Origin: DASZVB01 sp035545855 | Lineage (GTDB): Bacteria > Myxococcota_A > Polyangia > Polyangiales > Polyangiaceae | Reading direction: 5' to 3' | Assembly (NCBI GenBank): GCA_035545855.1 | Contig: DASZXK010000082.1 | Coordinates: 37,939 to 101,938, forward strand | Length of the DNA: 64,000 bases | Shown: positions 1 to 8,304 of the stretch, piece by piece | Layout of the letters: each line of letters opens with the position of its first letter | Position numbering within the stretch: position 1 is the stretch's first letter | Notes under the pieces: generated by a model | Told to the model about the DNA's origin: nothing | The model's database searches: none | Seen by the model: the letters and a program-made list of their open reading frames with translations, nothing else | Translations under genes and position numbers: made by a program

Positions 1-268
1 GGCGGAGATCGTCCAGAACCTCAGGACCGCCGGGGACTACGTCATCGTCAACTACCACCGCCCCGAGCTCGGGCAGCCGGGCGGAGGGCACCTGTCTCCC
101 CTCGGCGCGTACGACAAGGCGTCGGATTCGTTCCTGGTGCTGGACGTGAACGCGAACGCCCAGCGCTGGGTCTGGGCTCCCGCGAAGGCGCTCTTCGTCG
201 CCATGAGGACGCGCGGCGGGTCCGAAAACCGGGGCTATCTCCTCGTGAAGGAGAAGGGGCCCGAGTGA
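1..268 (+). CDS. Phytochelatin synthase-like protein, C-terminal part (5' end outside window)
   Basis: Only the last 88 codons are present; the reading frame enters at base 2. The fragment carries the pattern NYHR..GQPGGGHLSPLGAYD, then 8 residues on LVLDVN, then a W-rich stretch and SENRGYLLV. This matches the second half of the papain-like phytochelatin synthase domain. In that family His in GHxSP and Asp in LDV complete the Cys-His-Asp triad; both are seen here, and the Cys would lie upstream of the window. Bacterial members mostly act as gamma-glutamyl hydrolases on glutathione, and some make short phytochelatins that bind metals. The stop codon overlaps the GTG start of the hydrolase gene by 4 bases (GTGA), so the two are probably translationally coupled. 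The family call is fairly safe; synthase versus peptidase activity cannot be told from this fragment. Confidence 0.75.
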   Translation, partial: AEIVQNLRTAGDYVIVNYHRPELGQPGGGHLSPLGAYDKASDSFLVLDVNANAQRWVWAPAKALFVAMRTRGGSENRGYLLVKEKGPE

Positions 269-1422
269 CGACGCGCGGCGACCCCCGCGAGCAGCACCAC
301 GTCTTCCTGATTCCCGGCCTCTTCGGCTTCACCCAGCTCGCGGGCTACGACTACTTCGGTCACGTGGAGCGCGCGATCGGCGCCCGCTTCGCGGGAGCCG
401 GCGTGCCTTGCCGGATCCACCTCGTTCCCTCGCTGCCGACGTCGTCGATCACGGCGCGGGCCGCCGAAACGGCGCGCACCGTCACTCGCGCGGCGGGGGC
501 TTCCGGGCCGATCCATCTCCTCGGACACTCGAGCGGCGGCCTCGACGCCCGGCTCTGCGTGTCCCCGTCCCGCCGGGTCCGCTTCTCCACGGATGAAATC
601 GACTGGGCTTCGCGCGTTCGGACGCTCGTCTCGGTCAATACGCCGCACTACGGGACTCCGCTCGCCGCCTACTTCTCCACCGTTTCGGGCACGCGCCTGC
701 TTTCCGCGCTGTCCCTCCTCACGGTGACGACGCTCTCGCTCGGGCACGCGCCCCTCGCTGCTCTCGCCGGCGCCGTGTCGGCGATCCGCGCGATCGACGG
801 GAGGCTCGGCCTGGACATTCGCTTCGTGGACGACATGACGGAGAACCTGCTCCGGTTCGTGGGCGAGCAGGGGAGAAAGGAGATCCGGACCTTCCTCACG
901 CGAATGAAGGAGGATCAGGCCGGCATCGTCCAGCTCATGCCGGAGGTGTGCGAGCTGTTCAACACCACGACGCGGGACGAACCGCGGATCCGCTACGGAT
1001 GCGTGATGACGTGCGCTCCGCCGCCGGGCCCGCGGAGGCTCGTGCCCGCCGTGCTGTCGCCGCTCCGGGCGCTCCAGCTCGTCGTCTACACGACGCTCTT
1101 CGGCGTCGCGAGCAGCGTCGACCAGCGCTACCACTACGCGGCGCCCTCGCTCGAAGAGAGTCGCGCGCTCCATCTCGGCCTTCACCGGGAGGCGACGCCG
1201 GACCTGGTGGACGGCATCGTCCCCACGCTCTCCATGCTCTGGGGGGAGCTCCTCTGGTGCGGCCCCGCCGATCACCTGGACGTGGTCGGCCATTTCGAGG
1301 ACGACTTCCGGCACGGCGAGCACGTGGACTGGCTCCACAGCGGCGCCCACTTCCGCCGCAAGGATTTCGACGCCATGGCGGACGCCGTCGTCGGGTTCAT
1401 GCTCCGGGACTCGCCATCGTAG
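265..1422 (+). CDS. Alpha/beta-hydrolase, lipase-like (triacylglycerol lipase family)
   Basis: 385 aa. The start is the GTG that overlaps the upstream stop codon. Near the N-terminus VFLIPGLFGF forms the usual beta-strand/oxyanion turn of bacterial lipases (HG-like PG motif), and GHSSGG (Ser89) is the nucleophile elbow. A long alpha/beta insertion follows, and a C-terminal DHLDVVGHF segment probably supplies the catalytic His. No signal peptide is apparent, so it is probably cytoplasmic, unlike secreted lipases. It sits between a phytochelatin-synthase-like gene (4-bp overlap) and an FMN reductase 24 bp downstream, suggesting a three-gene operon. Substrate unknown; it could equally be an esterase or a PHB-depolymerase-like enzyme. 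Confidence 0.72.
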   Translation: MTTRGDPREQHHVFLIPGLFGFTQLAGYDYFGHVERAIGARFAGAGVPCRIHLVPSLPTSSITARAAETARTVTRAAGASGPIHLLGHSSGGLDARLCVSPSRRVRFSTDEIDWASRVRTLVSVNTPHYGTPLAAYFSTVSGTRLLSALSLLTVTTLSLGHAPLAALAGAVSAIRAIDGRLGLDIRFVDDMTENLLRFVGEQGRKEIRTFLTRMKEDQAGIVQLMPEVCELFNTTTRDEPRIRYGCVMTCAPPPGPRRLVPAVLSPLRALQLVVYTTLFGVASSVDQRYHYAAPSLEESRALHLGLHREATPDLVDGIVPTLSMLWGELLWCGPADHLDVVGHFEDDFRHGEHVDWLHSGAHFRRKDFDAMADAVVGFMLRDSPS

Positions 1423-1446
1423 GGGTCCGAACCCAGGTGATCGGAC

Positions 1447-1950
1447 GTGAAGATCCTCGCCATCTCCGGAAGCCTCTCGAAGACCTCGGGCAATCGGACG
1501 CTCCTCGGCGTCGCCGGGAAGAAGACGCCGCCGGACGTGACCTTCCACGTCTGGGACGGGCTCAGGGACCTGCCTCACTTCGATCCCGAGCTCGAAGCGG
1601 ACGGCCCGCTCCCGGAGGTGGAGGAGCTCCGCCAGGCGCTCCGGAGCGCGGACGCCGTGCTCCTCGCGTGCCCGGAGTACGGCCACAGCCTGCCGGGGTC
1701 GCTGAAGAACGCGATCGACTGGGTGATCGGAAGCGGCGAGCTCGAGCAGAAGGTCGTGGGCATCACCGCCGCGGTCCCGCACCCCGATCGCGGACGTCGC
1801 GGGCTCGGCGCGCTCCGGGACACGCTCGGCGCCGTGAGCGCGGTGGTCGTCGGCGGCGAGCCCATCGCGAAGGGGCCGTCGTTCGAGGCCGAGGTCGGAC
1901 GTCTCGTCGTCTCCCTGATCGAGGCGGCGCGAGCGCCCCGCGAGGAGTGA
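1447..1950 (+). CDS. NAD(P)H-dependent FMN reductase family protein
   Basis: 167 aa, GTG start. The N-terminal MKILAISGSLSKTSGNR is the flavodoxin-like phosphate-binding loop (GSLRxxSxN type) of NADPH-dependent FMN reductases. PEYGHSLPGSLKNAIDW in the middle is the family's second FMN-contact motif (PEYNxSxPGxLKNAIDW). Length is normal for the family. Members reduce FMN, quinones, chromate or azo dyes with NAD(P)H in the cytoplasm. It follows the lipase-like gene by 24 bp, so co-transcription is likely; with the phytochelatin-synthase-like gene this hints at metal or oxidative stress, which is inference. It is convergent with glnD, 10 bp away. Confidence 0.88.
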   Translation: MKILAISGSLSKTSGNRTLLGVAGKKTPPDVTFHVWDGLRDLPHFDPELEADGPLPEVEELRQALRSADAVLLACPEYGHSLPGSLKNAIDWVIGSGELEQKVVGITAAVPHPDRGRRGLGALRDTLGAVSAVVVGGEPIAKGPSFEAEVGRLVVSLIEAARAPREE

Positions 1951-1960
1951 GCATCGGTCG

Positions 1961-4696
1961 CTACGCGGCCGCTCGGGTCCCCGCGGCCGCGAAGAGGCGC
2001 TGGCGCACCTCCTGGATGCGGAGCGGACCCTCGAGCTTCCGTCCGTCGAGCTCGGTCACGTAGAACACGTCGACGACTCGCGTCCCCTCCGTGTTGATCT
2101 TCGCCACGACGATGGTGAGCCCGAGGTCGTGGAGCGCCTGGGACAGGGTGAAGAGGAGCCCGGGCCGATCTCGCGCGACGACCTCGACGACGGTGTGCCT
2201 GGACGACGCGCGATTGTCGACGACGACCTCCGTCGGAACCGCCGGGACGGGGCGCTCGCTCCACCGCGACGTGCTTCGCTTCCGCAGCAGATCCTTCGGT
2301 TCCACGGCTCCCGCGACGACCCGCTCGAGGTCCTTCGCGAGCTTCGGCAGCACGAGCTCGGTCTGGACGTGCTCCGAACGATCCGTGATCCAGAATAGAT
2401 CCACGGCCTGGGTCCCGCCGTCCGCGAGCTTTCGCGTGTGAATCTGCGCCGCGTGGACCTCGAGCCCATTTCCCGTGATGGCGGCCGTGATCGCCGCGAG
2501 GAGCCCGGGGCGATCGCCCGTGACGACGCAGAGCTCGGGGCCGTTCGGCCGATCCCCCGTGACGACGCAGAGCTCCGCGACGTCGGGGTGCCGCGAAGGG
2601 ACGAACGCCGCCGTCACGGCCAGTCCGCGCGACTGCTCGACGACGCGCGCGTGAGCCACGATCTCGAGCGGCGCATTCGAGAGCAAGTACCGGTCCGGCA
2701 TCGTCGCGAGGTAGTCGTCCAGGAACGCGGTGCTCGCCTCGTCGGGCCACGCCTCCTTCACGCGCGCCTTCACCAGGAGGAGGCGCGCGGCGTCCGCGTC
2801 GGTCGTGCCGCTCAGGTGCGCGTCGGTCGCGACGTAGAGCTCGTCCAGCATCCGCGACTTCCACTTCGTCATGGAGGTGGGGCTCGTCGTGGAGAGGTCG
2901 GCGACGGTCAGAAGGAACAGCTCCCGGAGGCTCTCCTGTCCCGTCACTTCCCGGGAAAACTCCTCGATCGTGGTGGGGTCTTCGAGGTTCCGTCTCATGG
3001 CCACCGTGTACATCGTGAGGTGCGACCACACGAGACGGCAGGCGGCGTCGACGTCCTGCTCCGGGAGGCCGAGGCGCCGCAGGATCACCCGGGACATCTC
3101 GGCTCCGCGCCGCGAGTGGTCCTTCCCGCCGATCGCCTTGCCGACGTCGTGGAGCAGCGTCGCAAGGTGGAGGATTTCCGGCCGCTCCACCTCGAGCGCG
3201 ACGCGCGACGCGAGCGGACGCTCCGAGACGAGCTCGCCGCGAGCGAGGGCGCGGAGATGATCCACGGCGGCGATGGAATGAACGTCCACCGTGTACACGT
3301 GATAGACGTCGTGGTGCACCCGGCCGACGACGGGCGCAAACTCGGGGATCATCGCGACGAGGAGCCCGACGTCGTGGAGCTCGCCGAGGATGGAGCCGCC
3401 ACGGAACGCGGAGCTCCGGACCGTGGACGCGAGCGTCACGAAGCATCGCGCGGCCTCCTCGCTCGCGCGGAGACGCTCGCAGAAGTCGGGCTCCGTGGTC
3501 TTCCGCCTGAGCACGTCTCGCGCGAACGGGAGCACGGCCACCCCGCGTGCGACGGCCACGGCGTAGATGCGGAGCGCGAGCGCGGGGTCGTCGTTCAGAT
3601 CGGAAGAGTCCACGAAGGTGAGCATGCCGTTCCAGAGGCGGAGGCCCTGACCGAGCTCCTCGACGACCGGGCGGCGCCGCGCCGGGGGCGGTTTCGCCCG
3701 TTCGAGGAGCTGCTCTCGCGCGCGCATGATCACCCGGGCGTGCCGGTAGTAGTCGGACATGAACGCCTCCACGGCGGCGCCGTCGAGCTCCTCCGCGGAA
3801 ACGCTCGACGCCGTCCCGACGGAGGCCCGGTACCCGAGGAGGTTCGCGATCGTCTCTTGCTCCTCGAACGTCAGCCGGTCGCTCCGGCGGTTCGCGTGGA
3901 AATGGAGGAAGTTCCGCAAGGTCCAGAGGAACGACGACGCCCGCGCGAGCTCGTCGGCTTCCCGGGCGACGAGGACGCCCTGGCGCAGGAGGTCCGAGAT
4001 CGACTCGACGCGGTAGCGCGCGCGCGCCGCCCAGAGCCCGATGTCGAGGTCGCGGAGGCCGCCGGCGCCGCTCTTCACGTCCGGTTCGAGCAGGTACACC
4101 GAGTCCCCGAAGCGGTGGTGACGGCGGGTCGCCTCGGTCTCGAGCCGCGCCAGAAACCCGCCGAGCTCGCCCTCGCTGAACACGCCGGCGAACGCGCGCT
4201 CCTCGAGCTTCTTCGCGACGGCCGGGTCGCCGGCGAGCGGGCGCAGGTCGAGGAGAGACGTCGCGGTCGGAAGATCGGTGCGCGCCCCGGCGACGAGCGC
4301 GTCGATCGTCGTCACCTGGTGGCCGATCGACACGCCGGCGTCCCAGAGCGGGTACAGCATCGCCTCGGCGAGCGGCCGGATGCTCTCGGGAGAGCCCGTC
4401 GTCACGAGTCGGACGTCGAGATCGCTCTTCCAGCCGAGGAGGCCGCGGCCGTAGCCACCGACGGCCGCGAGGAGCACCGGGCGCTTCCGCTCCCGCGCGG
4501 GGAGCGACGCGATGGCCGCCGGGAACAGCGTCGTCAGGAGGCCGTCCATGACCTTCGCGTGGCGTCGGGCGAAAGCGTCCCCTGGCGCGCTCCCGTCCTC
4601 GAGCGTCGAGACGAGCGAACCCAGATGGCTCTTCAGGTACGCGAGGACGTCGGGGATGCCGTCGCGCGGGGCGGTTTTTTCGAGTGCAGCGGGCAT
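1961..4696 (-). CDS. glnD: Bifunctional [protein-PII] uridylyltransferase/uridylyl-removing enzyme GlnD
   Basis: 911 aa, the usual GlnD length. Domains in order: nucleotidyltransferase with GGYGRG then SDLDV (the GSYGR/DxD signature) near residue 90; a GlnD helical linker; an HD phosphohydrolase domain with LHDVGKAIGGKDH; and two C-terminal ACT domains, each with a DRPGLL turn. GlnD uridylylates PII when glutamine is low and removes UMP when it is high, acting in the cytoplasm. The ATG at 4696 was chosen because it has GGAG about 7 nt upstream and starts the conserved part; the frame stays open further upstream but has no family similarity. Odd: the first strand of ACT domain 1 is duplicated in tandem (ELCVVTGDRP twice, 13 residues apart), caused by a 39-bp DNA duplication at 2511-2575. 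Confidence 0.95.
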   Translation of the reverse strand: MPAALEKTAPRDGIPDVLAYLKSHLGSLVSTLEDGSAPGDAFARRHAKVMDGLLTTLFPAAIASLPARERKRPVLLAAVGGYGRGLLGWKSDLDVRLVTTGSPESIRPLAEAMLYPLWDAGVSIGHQVTTIDALVAGARTDLPTATSLLDLRPLAGDPAVAKKLEERAFAGVFSEGELGGFLARLETEATRRHHRFGDSVYLLEPDVKSGAGGLRDLDIGLWAARARYRVESISDLLRQGVLVAREADELARASSFLWTLRNFLHFHANRRSDRLTFEEQETIANLLGYRASVGTASSVSAEELDGAAVEAFMSDYYRHARVIMRAREQLLERAKPPPARRRPVVEELGQGLRLWNGMLTFVDSSDLNDDPALALRIYAVAVARGVAVLPFARDVLRRKTTEPDFCERLRASEEAARCFVTLASTVRSSAFRGGSILGELHDVGLLVAMIPEFAPVVGRVHHDVYHVYTVDVHSIAAVDHLRALARGELVSERPLASRVALEVERPEILHLATLLHDVGKAIGGKDHSRRGAEMSRVILRRLGLPEQDVDAACRLVWSHLTMYTVAMRRNLEDPTTIEEFSREVTGQESLRELFLLTVADLSTTSPTSMTKWKSRMLDELYVATDAHLSGTTDADAARLLLVKARVKEAWPDEASTAFLDDYLATMPDRYLLSNAPLEIVAHARVVEQSRGLAVTAAFVPSRHPDVAELCVVTGDRPNGPELCVVTGDRPGLLAAITAAITGNGLEVHAAQIHTRKLADGGTQAVDLFWITDRSEHVQTELVLPKLAKDLERVVAGAVEPKDLLRKRSTSRWSERPVPAVPTEVVVDNRASSRHTVVEVVARDRPGLLFTLSQALHDLGLTIVVAKINTEGTRVVDVFYVTELDGRKLEGPLRIQEVRQRLFAAAGTRAAA
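2511..2575. repeat. 39-bp in-frame tandem duplication inside glnD
   Basis: The 26 bases at 2511-2536 recur at 2550-2575 with one mismatch, an offset of exactly 39 bp. This doubles 13 codons at the start of ACT domain 1 of GlnD. The near identity suggests a recent slippage or unequal-exchange event rather than an ancient domain feature. Confidence 0.9.
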
Positions 4697-4856
4697 CCGC
4701 TCCGGGTGCGGCCGCGACGAGGATCGCCGAGGTCCGCAGCCGGAATCGTCCCGCTCGTCCCGTCTCCGCGGTGTTTCGTCCGCGTGTTCTCCCCGGTGCG
4801 GTGCGCGAAAGGGGGCCGGTGTAGGTGAGCCGGGACGCCGTACACGATTTCGATCG

Positions 4857-4884
4857 TTGAAGGCGGATCCGTGCGGGCTAGTCT
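4857..4884 (+). promoter_or_regulatory. Candidate sigma-70-type promoter for the FG-GAP lipoprotein gene
   Basis: TTGAAG at 4857-4862 and TAGTCT at 4879-4884 are separated by 16 bp, a good housekeeping-type arrangement in otherwise very GC-rich DNA. It would give a leader of roughly 60 nt before the ATG at 4951, which has GGAGG 8 nt upstream. The 254-bp gap is shared with the divergent glnD. Confidence 0.5.
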
Positions 4885-4950
4885 GGAAGGTCCATAGCGC
4901 TTCATTCGGCCGTCGAGCGCGGGGTGCCTCGGCCGGAACGGAGGACTCCG

Positions 4951-7900
4951 ATGAATTCGCCGATCTCCTCTCGGTTCGCCACCCTGTCCGGAAGCCTCGG
5001 GCTCCTCGCCCTGGTCTCCGCCTGCTCCGGAAACCCACAGGTCATCCAGCCGTCCACCACTCACGGCGGGGCAGGCAACGGCGGCGGCTCGAGTGATTTC
5101 GACGGCGGAACCGGCGCGACGCTGAACTTCCCGGACGGCGGCGGATCCGGAGGTTCGAGCGGCGAGGGCGGGACGTCGCACCCGTGCGGCGCGTCCTCCT
5201 GCGGCATCGGGCAAAGGTGCGCGGAAGCGGACGGCGGAACGTCGTGCGTCGACGTGCCCTGCTCGGAGCTCACGTGCGGCGCGACGGAGGAGTGCGCCCC
5301 CGCGCCGGGTGGGGGCAACCATTGCAAGAGCATCGCGTGCAACTCGGACGTCCAGTGTCCGGCATCCCGATACTGCGACGGCACGAAGTGCGTGGACGAC
5401 GCGTGCGTCCCGCGCGCCGGGCGGTGCGACGGAAACGAGGTGCTCGTCTGCTCCGAGAACGGCAGCGGCGAGACCTCGCCCTTCACGTGCGGAAGCCCGG
5501 CGTACTTCACGAGCACCTGCAGCGACGCGAGCGGCGCGTCGGGGTGCACGTGCGAGGACGACTGGGATTGCCCCCAGTACACCGACTGCGCCGTCGGCCT
5601 TTGCTCGGGCACGGGCGTCGAGCCGACGTGCAAGCTCCCGCCGACGCCGTTCACCCAGGTCCTCCCCCAGCGCGAGTTCCACTGGGGGGGCACGGAGTAC
5701 GCGGGCGACACGGGGAGCGACCCGAGCGAGGACGACGCCGTCGGGAGCCCGTTCCCGTGGTCGGCGCAGGCCTCCACGGTGCCCATCGTCGCGAACCTCG
5801 ACGACGACAACGGCGACGGTCTCGTGAACGAGGAGGATTTCCCCGAGATCGTCTTCATGACGTACCACGGGGACAACCCGAACCAGAACGGCGTCGTTCG
5901 CGCCATCCACGGCGGCGGCCCGAACAAGGGCAAGGACTACTTCGCCCTCTGCGCGGACAACCACTGGATCGAAGGGTCGCCGCTCCCGACGACCGGCAAG
6001 TGCGCGACGGAGGCGAACGCGAACGACGCGAACTCGCGCTCCTGCGCGACCGTCGCGGTCGGCGACATCGACGGCGACGGATTCCCGGAGATAGTCGTCC
6101 CCATCGAGAACGGCGGGATCGAGATCCTGGACAACAAGGGCGAGCCCATCCTCAGCACCGGGGACATCCGCCCGGCGACCTTCCCCTGGAACTACCCCGG
6201 GCCGGCGATCGTGAACCTCGATCTCACGGGCTTCGCCGAGGTCGTCGTCGGAAACCGCGTCCTCACGTTCAAGGCGCAGGGGACGTCCTTCGTCGTCGAC
6301 AAGATCTTCGCCGGCAAGTTCCGCATGGGAACGCAGTTCCACGACGACGAGGCGGGTCACCACGGCCCGATGGTGTGCCCCGCGGACCTGACGAGCGATC
6401 CGGGGCTCGAGGTCGTCGCGGGTACGAGCGTCTACCGGCTTCCGGACAGGCCCGCCGACTGCAACGGCGCGAACGCCACGACGGATTACTGCACGAACAC
6501 GCTCACCCTCGTGTGGGACGGCCAGGCGCAGAACCCCGGCAAGATCGCAGACGACCAGGCCGACGGCTTCTGCGCCGTCGCGGACGTCCTCGGGGCGGAC
6601 ACGGCGAATCCGCCGGGCCCCTCGAACCCGCTCGATAGAGTGCCGGAGGTCATCGTCATCGCCGACGGGCATCTCCTCGTCTTCGAGTCCGCCACGGGGC
6701 ACCTGGCGGTGGACCGGGAGCTCGAGACGGTCACGGATCCACGACGGCAGGGCGGCGCGCCGAACGTCGACGACTTCGACGGGGACGGCTTCCCGGAGAT
6801 CGGGACGGCCATGCCGTACAACTACCAAGTCGTCGATCTGCAGGCGACGTCCGCGAACTGCCCGGCGTGGACGGACGTCCTCGACAAGAGCGGCGCGCCC
6901 CCGCAGACGAACCCGGCGCGAAACCCGGGCGCCGCGTGCACGAAGGACGCCGACTGCAACGCCGGCGCCGTCTGCAACGTGACCGCCGGGACCTGCACGT
7001 GCCTCCACAACTCCTGGAAGCGGCAGACGGAAGACGACTCGAGCCGCGTGACGTCCTCCTCCGTGTTCGACTTCAACGGGGACGGTGCGGCGGAGGTCGT
7101 CTACAACGACGAGTGCTACTTCCGGGTCTACGACGGCGCGACCGGGCGCGTGTATCTCCAGCTCCCGTCGATGAGCCGGACGATCGTCGAAAACCCCGTG
7201 ATCGCCGACGTCGACAACGACGGCAACTCGGAGATCGTGTTCTCGCAGAACAACGACCAGGTCACGGCGCGCTGCAGCGAGGCGCTGCTCGACAGCTGGC
7301 CGAACGGCAACGACGACGTCGTCCGCGAGAAGCTCGGAAACGGCATCGACGTGTGGGGAGACCCGACCGACCTCTGGGTCGCGGCGCGCCGTGTCTGGAA
7401 CCAGAACGCCTATCACGTGACGAACGTCACCGAGGGCGGCTCGATCCCGACGCACGAGCCCGAGAGCTGGAAACCGTACAACGGCCGCATCTACGACACG
7501 TACCGGTCGCAGCCCCGGAACTACGGCGTCGCGCCGGACCTCGCCCTCACGGGCCTCCAGGTGTCCTCCCCGGACGCCGCGTGCGGGACGCTCTCGGATA
7601 CGCTGACCATCACGGTCGAGGTGAAGAACCTCGGCGATCTCCGCGCCGGAGCGGGCGTCGTGATCGACTTCTTCGGCACCTTCGCCGGGACCGAGTCTCA
7701 CCTCGCCGACGCGGCGGGAGCGGACCTCGTCTACACGCTGCCGAACAGCCTCGAACCGGGCGGCACGGTGCTCGTGTCGGTCGAGTACGAGCGCGGAAAC
7801 GGCGGCAAGACGGACCTTCCGACCTCCATCCGGGCGACCGTCGACGGCGGGAACGAGGCCGCCACCTGCACGGACTGCGGCTCCGCCCGCGAGTGCAACG

Positions 7901-8277
7901 AGGGCAACAACGAGATCTCCGGAGACGTGAAGGCCGGCGCCGCGGTGGCGGACCTCGTCGTCTCGTTCGACGGCACGACGGCGTGCACGAACCCCAAGGT
8001 GACGCTCACGGTGAAGAACGCCGGATCGCTCCCCGTTTCCAACGTCCTCGTCCGCGTCTACGCGGGTGATCCCAACGGCGGCGGCAAGCCGCTCGGCGAG
8101 GGCACGATCGCGGGGCCGATCGCGGCGGGCGCTACCGCGCAGGTGACGGTCTCCTTCCCGTCGCTCACCCGGAGCGTGACGCTCTGGGCCGTCGTCGATC
8201 CGAACGACGCCATCGAGGAATGCGACAACGGCAACAACGTCACGCGAGGCCCGCAGGTCCGCTGCGGCATCCGCTGA
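4951..8277 (+). CDS. Large surface lipoprotein with FG-GAP/VCBS-type repeats and CARDB domains
   Basis: 1108 aa. The ATG at 4951 is preceded by GGAGG at 8 nt; an in-frame GTG at 4924 lacks this. The N-terminus is a lipoprotein signal ending LVSAC, followed by a Gly/Ser linker and a Cys-rich region with about ten CxxxxC-type pairs (to about residue 220). A beta-propeller-like region then has at least five Ca-binding FG-GAP/VCBS motifs (DDNGDG, GDIDGDGFPE, DDFDGDGFPE, DFNGDG, ADVDNDGNSE). Two CARDB-like beta-sandwiches end the protein (VEVKNLGDLRAG and LTVKNAGSLPVSN). It is expected on the outer-membrane surface, binding partners or matrix; no catalytic motif was seen. Such giant lipoproteins are typical of Polyangia. 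Function unknown. Confidence 0.8.
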   Translation: MNSPISSRFATLSGSLGLLALVSACSGNPQVIQPSTTHGGAGNGGGSSDFDGGTGATLNFPDGGGSGGSSGEGGTSHPCGASSCGIGQRCAEADGGTSCVDVPCSELTCGATEECAPAPGGGNHCKSIACNSDVQCPASRYCDGTKCVDDACVPRAGRCDGNEVLVCSENGSGETSPFTCGSPAYFTSTCSDASGASGCTCEDDWDCPQYTDCAVGLCSGTGVEPTCKLPPTPFTQVLPQREFHWGGTEYAGDTGSDPSEDDAVGSPFPWSAQASTVPIVANLDDDNGDGLVNEEDFPEIVFMTYHGDNPNQNGVVRAIHGGGPNKGKDYFALCADNHWIEGSPLPTTGKCATEANANDANSRSCATVAVGDIDGDGFPEIVVPIENGGIEILDNKGEPILSTGDIRPATFPWNYPGPAIVNLDLTGFAEVVVGNRVLTFKAQGTSFVVDKIFAGKFRMGTQFHDDEAGHHGPMVCPADLTSDPGLEVVAGTSVYRLPDRPADCNGANATTDYCTNTLTLVWDGQAQNPGKIADDQADGFCAVADVLGADTANPPGPSNPLDRVPEVIVIADGHLLVFESATGHLAVDRELETVTDPRRQGGAPNVDDFDGDGFPEIGTAMPYNYQVVDLQATSANCPAWTDVLDKSGAPPQTNPARNPGAACTKDADCNAGAVCNVTAGTCTCLHNSWKRQTEDDSSRVTSSSVFDFNGDGAAEVVYNDECYFRVYDGATGRVYLQLPSMSRTIVENPVIADVDNDGNSEIVFSQNNDQVTARCSEALLDSWPNGNDDVVREKLGNGIDVWGDPTDLWVAARRVWNQNAYHVTNVTEGGSIPTHEPESWKPYNGRIYDTYRSQPRNYGVAPDLALTGLQVSSPDAACGTLSDTLTITVEVKNLGDLRAGAGVVIDFFGTFAGTESHLADAAGADLVYTLPNSLEPGGTVLVSVEYERGNGGKTDLPTSIRATVDGGNEAATCTDCGSARECNEGNNEISGDVKAGAAVADLVVSFDGTTACTNPKVTLTVKNAGSLPVSNVLVRVYAGDPNGGGKPLGEGTIAGPIAAGATAQVTVSFPSLTRSVTLWAVVDPNDAIEECDNGNNVTRGPQVRCGIR

Positions 8278-8304
8278 GCGCCGCGCGCCGCTCGTCCGGG
8301 CCCC

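Noticed and set aside
4633..7701. Long minus-strand frame opposite the FG-GAP lipoprotein
   Set aside because: It has the composition of a shadow frame and overlaps a clear lipoprotein with repeats.
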